Assembly (NCBI GenBank): GCA_945952225.1
Contig: CAMFHP010000068.1
Span: forward strand, 1 to 44,513
Length of the DNA stretch: 44,513 bases
Reading direction: 5' to 3'
Origin: an uncultured Myxococcaceae bacterium
GTDB lineage: Bacteria; Myxococcota_A; Polyangia; Polyangiales; Ga0077539
The notes beneath the pieces were generated by a model. It was not told where the DNA came from and did not search any database. It saw only the letters and a list, made by a program, of their open reading frames with translations. The position numbers were made by a program, and so were the translations under genes. This document shows positions 16,865 to 24,381 of this stretch, one piece after another (positions within the stretch are counted from its first letter, which is position 1; each line of letters begins with the position of its first letter).

Positions 16865-19585
16865 TCAGCGCGCCGAGGGTTCCCAGCGAGGACCGGCAGA
16901 GGGGCCGGTCATCGTGGCGACGACGAGCACGAACTTGTTGTTGTCGCGCTCGGTGGTGAGCGCGTGGCCGTCGCCGCCCGCGTTGCGGATCGTGCCGAGG
17001 AGGCCCTGCAGTCGCGAGTGCTCCGTCACGAACCAGACGCGCCCGCTGCCGTACTGGCGCAGGAACTCCGCGGTGCCGCCGGTGCAGTACTTCAGCCCGC
17101 ACTCCTCGGCGACGACGTGGTTGCCCGTGTAGAAGTTCTCGCCCTTCCAGTTCATCTGGTGCGCGACGATGGGCTCGTGGGTGAAGCGCGGGTCTTTGTT
17201 CGTGGCCCTTCGCTCGCGGTAGTAGCGCGCGAAGAGGGCGCGCTGCGACCAGTGCGGCGTCACGTCGATCATGTAGACGTCGAGGCACCACGCGGCGAAG
17301 AGGGCCGCGACCACCACCATGCCGCGCGCCGCGTAGGCCCGCGCAGGACGCAGCGCGAGGGCGAGCACCGAGGCCACCGACGCGATGCCGAAGCCGAGCA
17401 GCGCGCCGCGGAAGTTCAGCACCGACGTGGGCCACGCGCGGTCGTAGTTGTAGACGAACAGATGGATCAGGCGCTCGGAGCCCGGCGGGTTTCCGCGGGC
17501 CACGATGAAGTCGCGCGCCACGAGCGCGAGCACCGCGGCCGCACCCAACGCGAGCGCCGCGATGCCCGACGAGATCACCGCGTCACCCACCGCATCCGAA
17601 GGCTGTTCAGGGGCTTCCGGCGCACCGTCACGGTAGCCCTGCGCCTCGCCCACGTCGGGCGCTTCGACCGCCTTCGGCGCCTCGGGCTTCGGCAGCGAGA
17701 GACGCCATCCGTAGATCCACGCGCCCACCGCGAGCGCGAGCAGCACGCCGCCGCGCACGGGTGACGCCGCAGGCGTTCCCTCACGCGGGAGCACGCCGCT
17801 CACGGAGCCGACGAGCCGCGCGCCGCCCACCACCGCGAGGATCACCGCCGCGCCCTGCGCAGCCACCGGCGTGAGGCGATCGGCGAGGGTGCGCGACGAG
17901 GTGTCGGCCGCGCCCATGAGCCGGTCGAGCAGCAGGCCCACCATCACCGCGCCGCCGGGAATCGCCGGGAAGATGTAGTGGTGGAACTTGGTCTTCATCG
18001 CGCTGAACAGCACGAAGGCCACGCCGAACCAGAGCACCCCGATGCGCGCCACGTCGCGCTGCGCGTCCGTCGCGTCGCGGGGCACGATCACACGCCAGCC
18101 CGCGAGCGCCACGAGCACGAGGCCCGACCACGGGAACATCGCGTAGCCGAGCTGCGTGAGGAAGTAGCGCACCGTGCCCGTGTCACCGTGCACGCCCACG
18201 AGCGTGCGGTTGATGAGGTCGTGCACGACGAAGCGGTCGATGAACTCGTTGCCGAGACGACCCCAGATCGCGATGTACCAGGGCATTCCCACGACGAGGA
18301 ACACCGTGATTCCGAGGCCGAGACGGATGCGCAGCAGGTCGCGCCAGCGCCCCGACGACACGAGGTGCATCAGCGCGACGGCGCCCGGAATTGCGAGGCC
18401 CGCCGGGCCCTTGCCGAGCGTGCTGATCGCGCACCACACGTAGAAGAGCACGTAGTGGAGCGTCTGCGCGCGGCGGTCGCGGCGCAGCGCGTGGAGCGCC
18501 GAGAGCAGCACCAGCAGCCACACCACGCCCTGAAAGAGCGAGGGGAGGAAGGTCGTCGCGCTCGCGATGCGCTCCCAATGCGGCGAGCCCGGAACGCTAG
18601 ACGCGTCGCCCACGCCCGAGTTGCCCGCCGAGCCCGAGTAGAACATCTCGACGGGCACCTGGATGCGACCGAACAGACGGTTCGCCTCGATCGCAGCGCC
18701 GCACTGGTTCAGGTTCGCGTCGTCGGGGCACGACAGCCACGCGCGGCGCGTGAGCAGGTACGCGATCTGCGGGATCGTGAAGAGCAGCAGCAGCCCCACG
18801 GTCGTGTGCCACGACGAGACCCGCAGCGTGCGTCCCCACACGGTCACCGCGCGCGCCTCGACGCGGGCCTCGGGGTCGTCGGTCACCGCGAGCATGAGCA
18901 TCGCGACGGCGATCACCAGCGGTGCCACGAAGGGCATGTCGGTCATCGCCTGGTGCGAGAGAAAGAACCAATGGGGCATGGTGCCGAGCACCATCGCGAC
19001 GAGCATTCCCGCGCGCGGACCCCACGCGCGACCGACCGCGCGGGCGAGCGCGACCATGGCCGTGATCGCGAGGAGCACGATGGGCAGGCGGATGAACCAC
19101 TCCTGCATGTTGGGCCCCGCGTCGGCCTGGTAGCGCAGACCGAAGAGCGTGCCCACGCCCATGCCGAGCGCGCTCATCCAGAACACCAGGATGGGCTTCG
19201 ACATGAACCACCCCTCCTGGGCCCACCAGGTGGTGATCCAGTCGTCGCGCGAGAGGATCTCGCGGGCCACCTCGGAGTAGTGCGTCTCCCACGGATCCCA
19301 GAGCCCGTACGCGCCCGCGAGCGGCACGTAGAGCAGCGCGCCGAAGAGGGCCACCACGACGTCTTCGCGCTGCCACCATCGACGCGTGTCCACGGCGCTG
19401 CGCGGGCGCTCGTCACCCTGAAGGTCGAGGGGCGAGTCGCCGAGCAGCCCGAGGATGCCCACGATCGCGACGAGGGTGAGCGCGAGGCCCACGAGCACGC
19501 CGCCGCGGTGGTGTCCGGGGAGGGCCATCCAGCCCGCGAGCGCCGCGAGTGCGACGCCCGAGAGCACACCGTCGCGTGCCTTCAT
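16865..19585 (-). CDS. GT-C glycosyltransferase, PMT/ArnT-like (copy B)
   Basis: A 906-aa integral membrane protein with many hydrophobic helices. Near residue 90 it has the catalytic-loop signature of the ArnT/PMT family (LWDPWETHYSEVAREILSRD). Such enzymes move a sugar from a polyprenyl-phosphate donor to a lipid or protein on the periplasmic side. Further conserved blocks include GWFMSKP, PHWFFLSHQAMTDMPFV and FSAMKTKFHHYIFPAIPGG. The C-terminal soluble part has MNWKGENFYTGN. ATG 19585 lies 2 nt after the stop of copy A, with which it shares most of its length. The longer open frame upstream is antisense-like Arg-rich text inside copy A. The acceptor is not known. Confidence 0.9.
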   Translation of the reverse strand: MKARDGVLSGVALAALAGWMALPGHHRGGVLVGLALTLVAIVGILGLLGDSPLDLQGDERPRSAVDTRRWWQREDVVVALFGALLYVPLAGAYGLWDPWETHYSEVAREILSRDDWITTWWAQEGWFMSKPILVFWMSALGMGVGTLFGLRYQADAGPNMQEWFIRLPIVLLAITAMVALARAVGRAWGPRAGMLVAMVLGTMPHWFFLSHQAMTDMPFVAPLVIAVAMLMLAVTDDPEARVEARAVTVWGRTLRVSSWHTTVGLLLLFTIPQIAYLLTRRAWLSCPDDANLNQCGAAIEANRLFGRIQVPVEMFYSGSAGNSGVGDASSVPGSPHWERIASATTFLPSLFQGVVWLLVLLSALHALRRDRRAQTLHYVLFYVWCAISTLGKGPAGLAIPGAVALMHLVSSGRWRDLLRIRLGLGITVFLVVGMPWYIAIWGRLGNEFIDRFVVHDLINRTLVGVHGDTGTVRYFLTQLGYAMFPWSGLVLVALAGWRVIVPRDATDAQRDVARIGVLWFGVAFVLFSAMKTKFHHYIFPAIPGGAVMVGLLLDRLMGAADTSSRTLADRLTPVAAQGAAVILAVVGGARLVGSVSGVLPREGTPAASPVRGGVLLALAVGAWIYGWRLSLPKPEAPKAVEAPDVGEAQGYRDGAPEAPEQPSDAVGDAVISSGIAALALGAAAVLALVARDFIVARGNPPGSERLIHLFVYNYDRAWPTSVLNFRGALLGFGIASVASVLALALRPARAYAARGMVVVAALFAAWCLDVYMIDVTPHWSQRALFARYYRERRATNKDPRFTHEPIVAHQMNWKGENFYTGNHVVAEECGLKYCTGGTAEFLRQYGSGRVWFVTEHSRLQGLLGTIRNAGGDGHALTTERDNNKFVLVVATMTGPSAGPRWEPSAR

Positions 19586-19587
19586 CG

Positions 19588-22491
19588 TCAGTGCCTCGCG
19601 GGGGGCGGGTTCGTGCCGACGGTGCCCTCGATGAGCACGAACTTGTTCTGCTCCCACTCGTCGGTGACCTCGCGGGCCTCGCCGCCGGTGGCGCGAATGT
19701 GGGCGAGGGCGCCGGAGCTGTGCGAGCGCTCGGTCACCACGAAGATGCGCTCCCCGGCGCGACCGCGGAGCCACTGCGGAATGTGGTTCTGCGGGTGGCT
19801 GTTGCAGAACGGGAGGTCGCCGCAGTCGAGCATCGCGGCGCGGCCGCCCGTGTAGAAGTTCTCGCCCTTCCAGTTCATCTGGTAGGCGCCCATGGGCTCC
19901 CACACGTACTTCGCGTCTTCGCCGAAGCGCTCGCGGTCGGGGCGACGGTGGCGCATGGCGTAGTACCGCTCGAAGAGCGTGCGCTGCGACCAGTGCCGCG
20001 ACACGTCGACCATGTAGTAGTCGAGCGCCCACACCGCGAAGACCGCGCCGAGCACCACCATCGCGCGCACGGCCTGGGCGCGGAGACGGTGCACCGCGAG
20101 GCCCGCGCACACGAGCACGGCCACGGCGCCGAAGCCGATGAGCACGGCGTGGTAGTCGAACGACGCCGACGGCCACTGGCGCTCGTACTGGTACGTGAAG
20201 AGCTGCAGCAGGCGCTGATAGCCCGGCGGACGCGACTGCCCGTGGTACCCGAGGTCGCGCGCCACGAAGGCCGTCACCGAGGCCGCGGCGATCGCCATCG
20301 CGCCGTAGCTCACCGCGCTGTAGCCGTCGTCGCTGCCCGCGCTCTCCGTCGCCTTCGCGGCGTCGTCGCCGTCGCCGTCACCGAGCGAGGGCGCGTCGGC
20401 GTCGACGGTGCGGAAGGTGTTCCAGGCCCACGCGAGCGCGCCGACACCGAGCGCGAGGAGCGCCACCGCGAGCGGGCGCGAGCCCGGCGGGAGCTGGCCC
20501 TGCGCGTCGTGGGGAATGGCCCCGCGCGCCGAGCCGAAGAAGTTGGCGATGCCCACCACGAGCGCCGCGATGCCCACCACGGTGGCCGCGAGGCCGACGG
20601 GTGCGTGCTTCGCGCGCATCGTCGTGGTGCGACCGAGCATGCGGTCGAGGAGAAGGCCCACCATCACCGCCGCGCCCGGAATCGCCGGGAAGATGTAGTG
20701 GTGGAACTTCGTGATCATCGCGCTGAACAGCACGAACGCGAGCACGAACCACATGGCTCCGATGGTCGCGACGGCCTTCTGCTCGCGCGTCGCATCGCGG
20801 GGCACGATCTGGCGCCAGCCCATGAGCGCCACGGGCACGAGGCCCGTCCACGGGAACATCGCGTAGCCGAGCTGCCACATGAAGTAGCGCACCGAGCCCG
20901 TGTCGCCGTGCACGCCCACGACCGTGCGGTTGATGATGTCGTGCACCACGAAGCGGTCGAAGAACTCGTTGCCGAGACGACCGAGGATCGCGATGTACCA
21001 GGGCATGCCCACCACGAGGAAGGTGAGCATCCCGGTGAGGAGCCGCGCGTGACGGAAGAGCCGCCACTCGCCCGAGGTCACGAGCCACACGCCCGCGATG
21101 GCCACGGGGATCACGAGACCCGCAGGGCCCTTGCCCATCGTGGCGACGGCGCACCACACGTAGAAGAGCACGAAGAAGAGGTGCTGCGCGCGACGCTCGC
21201 GACGGAGCAGCCACACGATCGCGGCGCCGAGGAGCGTCCACACGACGCCCTGCACCACCGAGGGGAAGAACGGGACGACGTTCGCGAGGCGCTCCCACCC
21301 CGGCGAGCCCGGCACCGACGACGAGAGACCATCGGGCGACGAGTTGAACGCCGAGCCGTAGAAGTAGGTCTCCACCGGGAGCTGGAGCGACCCGATGCGG
21401 TTCATGCGAAGCATCTCTTCGCACTGGGCCATGCGCGAGTCGGGCGGGCACGTCGCCACCATCGGGCGCGTGAGCAGGTACACGATCTGCGGCACCGAGA
21501 TGAGCGCCGTGAGGCCCACCGCGTGATGCCAGAGCGAGAAGCGCAGCGTGCGTCCCGCGAGCTCCACCGCGCGCGGCGTCGCGAGGCGATCACCCGCCGT
21601 CACCGCGAGCATGAGCATCGAGACGGCGATCACCAGTGGCGCCACGAAGGGCATGTCGGTCATCGCCTGATGCGCGAGAAAGAACCAATGGGGCATGGTG
21701 CCGAGCACCATCGCGACGAGCATCCCCGCGCGGCGTCCCCACGCGCTCGCCACCGCGCGGTACAGCGCATAGAGCGCCGCGATCGCGAGGGCCGAGATGG
21801 GAAGGCGGATGCACCATTCCTGAAACTGCGGTCCGCCGTCGGGGTAGATGTTCAGACCGAAGAGGGTGCCCACGCCCATGCCGAGCGCGCTCATCCAGAA
21901 GATGAGCACGGGCTTCGACATGAACCACCCCTCCTGGCCCCACCAGGTGGTGATCCAGTCGTCGCGCGAGAGGATCTCGCGGGCCACCTCGGAGTAGTGC
22001 GTCTCCCACGGGTCCCAGAGGCCGTACGCGCCCGCGAGCGGCACGTAGAGGATCGCGCCGAAGAGCACCACCCACAGGCCCTCGCGCATGTACCAGGGCC
22101 GCGCCTCGTCGCCGCGCGCGAGACGCTCCTCGTCGCCGCGAAGGTCGAGGGGCGAGTCGCCGAAGAGACCCAGCATCCCGAGCACCGCGACCACGGTGAG
22201 CACCATCCCGAGGGGAACGCCCCAGGGCTTGTGTCCGTGCAGGCTCATGAGCGCCGCGAGGCCGCCCACACCGACGGCCGTCAGCACGCCGTCACGGGCC
22301 GTGAGACGACCCGGCGTGACGCGTCGCGAGGGCGATCCCTCGGGCGTCACGTCGGCGGGCGGAGGCGCCGCGTCGTCGGTCTCGGGCGCGCGCTCGGCGG
22401 CCTCGGGAGCGGTGGTCTCGGAGGCGCTCGCGTCGTGCGCGACGGCCTCGGGCGAAGGCGAAGAAGAAGGGGCGCTCGAAGGATCCGACAT
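19588..22491 (-). CDS. GT-C glycosyltransferase, PMT/ArnT-like (copy A)
   Basis: A 967-aa paralogue of copy B with the same layout and the same LWDPWETHYSEVAREILSRD catalytic-loop signature. It differs mainly by a 60-residue Ser/Pro/Ala/Glu-rich cytoplasmic N-terminal extension. Shared blocks include GWFMSKP, PHWFFLAHQAMTDMPFV, FSAMITKFHHYIFPAIPG and, near the C-terminus, MNWKGENFYTGG. It is the first gene of a minus-strand unit (copy A, copy B, STAS, carbonic anhydrase) and is divergent from legB, so one 133-nt region serves both. On the minus strand TGATATGAG (TGn-TATGAG, an extended -10-like box) lies about 14 nt before its ATG. Both copies near legB and a nucleotidyltransferase suggest surface glycan decoration. 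Confidence 0.9.
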   Translation of the reverse strand: MSDPSSAPSSSPSPEAVAHDASASETTAPEAAERAPETDDAAPPPADVTPEGSPSRRVTPGRLTARDGVLTAVGVGGLAALMSLHGHKPWGVPLGMVLTVVAVLGMLGLFGDSPLDLRGDEERLARGDEARPWYMREGLWVVLFGAILYVPLAGAYGLWDPWETHYSEVAREILSRDDWITTWWGQEGWFMSKPVLIFWMSALGMGVGTLFGLNIYPDGGPQFQEWCIRLPISALAIAALYALYRAVASAWGRRAGMLVAMVLGTMPHWFFLAHQAMTDMPFVAPLVIAVSMLMLAVTAGDRLATPRAVELAGRTLRFSLWHHAVGLTALISVPQIVYLLTRPMVATCPPDSRMAQCEEMLRMNRIGSLQLPVETYFYGSAFNSSPDGLSSSVPGSPGWERLANVVPFFPSVVQGVVWTLLGAAIVWLLRRERRAQHLFFVLFYVWCAVATMGKGPAGLVIPVAIAGVWLVTSGEWRLFRHARLLTGMLTFLVVGMPWYIAILGRLGNEFFDRFVVHDIINRTVVGVHGDTGSVRYFMWQLGYAMFPWTGLVPVALMGWRQIVPRDATREQKAVATIGAMWFVLAFVLFSAMITKFHHYIFPAIPGAAVMVGLLLDRMLGRTTTMRAKHAPVGLAATVVGIAALVVGIANFFGSARGAIPHDAQGQLPPGSRPLAVALLALGVGALAWAWNTFRTVDADAPSLGDGDGDDAAKATESAGSDDGYSAVSYGAMAIAAASVTAFVARDLGYHGQSRPPGYQRLLQLFTYQYERQWPSASFDYHAVLIGFGAVAVLVCAGLAVHRLRAQAVRAMVVLGAVFAVWALDYYMVDVSRHWSQRTLFERYYAMRHRRPDRERFGEDAKYVWEPMGAYQMNWKGENFYTGGRAAMLDCGDLPFCNSHPQNHIPQWLRGRAGERIFVVTERSHSSGALAHIRATGGEAREVTDEWEQNKFVLIEGTVGTNPPPARH

Positions 22492-22608
22492 GGTTCCGGG
22501 CGGTGCTCATATCAGAAACGGGCGCGTGTGTATTGCGTCGACGGCACGCGCAATCGCCCCGCGAAGGGCCGTCGCGTGAGGGGCTCGACGCGGGCCCCGA
22601 TCCGGTGT

Positions 22609-22620
22609 TAGACGCCGCGC
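22609..22620 (+). promoter_or_regulatory. TAGACG-CCGCGC promoter-like element before legB
   Basis: The TANNNN-CCGC element ends 4 nt before the ATG at 22625 and is preceded by TGT (extended -10-like). No Shine-Dalgarno sequence is present, which suggests a near-leaderless transcript. Confidence 0.45.
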
Positions 22621-22624
22621 GCTC

Positions 22625-23605
22625 ATGGCTCGAAACGTCCTCGTCACCGGCGCCGGCGGCTTCATCGGCAGTCACCTCGTCGAGGCCCTCGTGGCCCGCG
22701 GCGACCGCGTTCGCGCGATGGTCCGTTACAACGCCCGCGGCGACCTCGGGAGCCTCGCCGAGGTGCCCCGCGCCGTGCGCGACCACGTCGAGGTCGTCAC
22801 GGGCTGTCTCACCGATCCGTACTTCGTCCGCCGCGCGGCGCAGGGCTGCGACGTGGTGTTCCACCTCGGCGCGCTCATCGCGATCCCGTTCTCGTATCGC
22901 TCGCCCGCGCAGGTGTTCGCGACGAACGTCACGGGCACGCTCAACGTGTGTCAGGCCGCCCTCGACGCGGGGGTCTCGCGCGTGGTGCACACGTCGACGA
23001 GCGAGGTGTACGGCACCGCCCGCGTGGTGCCCATCCCCGAGACGCACCCGCTCGTGGGCCAGTCGCCGTACTCCGCGAGCAAGATCGGCGCAGACAAGTG
23101 CGCCGAGAGCTTCCACCTCTCCTTCGGGCTCCCGGTAGCGACGGTGCGACCGTTCAACACGTATGGCCCGCGGCAGAGCGCGCGCGCGGTGATCCCCACG
23201 ATCTTCACGCAGGCCCTCACGCGCGACGCCGTGCACCTCGGCGCGCTCGCCCCCACGCGCGACCTCAACTTCGTCACCGACACCGTCGCGGGCATGATCC
23301 TCGCCGCCGAACGCCCCGAGGCCGTGGGACGCACGATGAACCTCGGTCACGGCCGCGAGATCTCCATCGGCGACCTCGCGAAGCGCTGCCTCGCGGTGGC
23401 GGGCATCGACAAGCCCATCGTGTGCGACGACGAGCGTCGACGCCCCTCGAACAGCGAAGTCGAGCGGCTCTGCGCCGACGCGCGCCTCGCCCGCGAGCTC
23501 CTCGGATGGGCCCCGGCGGTCACGCTCGACGAGGGCCTCGCGCGGGTCTTCGAGTACGTGCGCGCCAACCTCGGGCGCTACCGCCCGGAGGAGTACTCGG
23601 TGTGA
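22625..23605 (+). CDS. legB: NAD-dependent 4,6-dehydratase, LegB-like
   Basis: A 326-aa extended short-chain dehydrogenase. NAD-binding GAGGFIGSH is at 9-17, and the catalytic set is TSTSEVYG (123-130) with Tyr149-x3-Lys153 (YSASK). The blocks ALIAIPFSYRSP, HTSTSEVYGTA, PYSASKIGADK and RPFNTYGPRQSARAVIPTI are those I know from LegB, the UDP-GlcNAc-type 4,6-dehydratase of legionaminic acid/bacillosamine routes. The product would be a 4-keto-6-deoxy sugar nucleotide. No aminotransferase (LegC) or synthase (LegI) is in this window, so the end sugar is open. Its stop overlaps the nucleotidyltransferase GTG start (GTGA at 23602-23605). Confidence 0.85.
   Translation: MARNVLVTGAGGFIGSHLVEALVARGDRVRAMVRYNARGDLGSLAEVPRAVRDHVEVVTGCLTDPYFVRRAAQGCDVVFHLGALIAIPFSYRSPAQVFATNVTGTLNVCQAALDAGVSRVVHTSTSEVYGTARVVPIPETHPLVGQSPYSASKIGADKCAESFHLSFGLPVATVRPFNTYGPRQSARAVIPTIFTQALTRDAVHLGALAPTRDLNFVTDTVAGMILAAERPEAVGRTMNLGHGREISIGDLAKRCLAVAGIDKPIVCDDERRRPSNSEVERLCADARLARELLGWAPAVTLDEGLARVFEYVRANLGRYRPEEYSV
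23587..23593 (+). promoter_or_regulatory. Ribosome binding site GGAGGAG fixing a GTG start
   Basis: GGAGGAG lies inside the 3' end of legB, 8 nt before GTG 23602. It decides the overlapping GTG start of the nucleotidyltransferase. Confidence 0.75.
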
Positions 23606-24321
23606 AGGCCGTCATTCTCGCAGGCGGTCGCGGCCGACGGCTCGCGCCCTTCACCGTGGCCTTTCCGAAGCCCCTCGTGCCCGTGGGCGACCGCGCGGTG
23701 CTCGAGATCCTCATCCGCTCGCTCGTGGCCGCGGGGATCACCGAGATCACCTTCGCCGTCGACCACCTCGCCGAGCTCATCATGGCCTACGTCGAGGGCC
23801 ACCCCGAGGTGCGCGACCTCGCGCGCTACCGCTTCGTGCGCGACGTGAAGCCCTCGGGCACGGCCGGTCCGCTCTCGCGCATCGAGGGCCTCGACGAGAC
23901 CTTTCTGGTCTGCAACGGCGACCTGCTCACGGGCCTCGATTTTCGCGCGCTCGTCGACCACCACAGGCAGAGCGGCGCGACGCTCACCGTGGCCACGCAC
24001 CGCAAGCCCGTGAAGCTCGGGCTCGGCGTGCTCGACATCAACGAGCAGGGACGCGTCGCGCGCTACATCGAGAAGCCCACGATGCACTACGACGTGTCGA
24101 TGGGCGTGTACGTCTACGAGCCCCGCGCGCTGGCCTACATCCCGAAGGGCGAGTACCTCGATTTCCCCGACCTGGTGACCCGCCTCGTCGACGCGGGTGA
24201 GCCCGTCTCTGCGTGGCGCAACGACGCCTACTGGCTCGACATCGGCAACCCCGACGACTACGCCCGCGCCCAGGAAGACGCCGCCGCCGGCAGGGTGTTC
24301 GGCCCGCCCGCAAACGGCTGA
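23602..24321 (+). CDS. Sugar-phosphate nucleotidyltransferase
   Basis: A 239-aa nucleotidyltransferase of the glucose-1-phosphate thymidylyl/mannose-1-phosphate guanylyltransferase fold. Its N-terminus carries the signature VKAVILAGGRGRRLAPFT with FPKPLVPVGD. Further on are LVCNGDLLTGLDF (metal-binding Asp in the GD motif), YIEKP, GVYVYEP and WLDIGNPDDY. It makes an NDP-sugar from a sugar-1-phosphate. The length is that of the short, single-domain type without a left-handed beta-helix. It starts at GTG within the legB stop (GTGA overlap) behind a strong GGAGGAG. Fusion of its role with LegB in one sugar pathway is likely but not proven. Confidence 0.9.
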   Translation: MKAVILAGGRGRRLAPFTVAFPKPLVPVGDRAVLEILIRSLVAAGITEITFAVDHLAELIMAYVEGHPEVRDLARYRFVRDVKPSGTAGPLSRIEGLDETFLVCNGDLLTGLDFRALVDHHRQSGATLTVATHRKPVKLGLGVLDINEQGRVARYIEKPTMHYDVSMGVYVYEPRALAYIPKGEYLDFPDLVTRLVDAGEPVSAWRNDAYWLDIGNPDDYARAQEDAAAGRVFGPPANG

Positions 24322-24381
24322 TCCGCCGCAGCGCGCACGTCCTGTCTGGTGACGCGCGGCGAAGTGCGCGACCCTGCGCGC

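Noticed and set aside
17978-19855. Plus-strand open frame of 625 codons across copy B
   Set aside because: Same reason: antisense shadow of the GT-C transferase, with no start signal.
19549-22611. Plus-strand open frame of 1020 codons across the glycosyltransferase copy A
   Set aside because: Composition is His/Arg/Glu-rich without domains. It mirrors a well-supported membrane protein on the minus strand.
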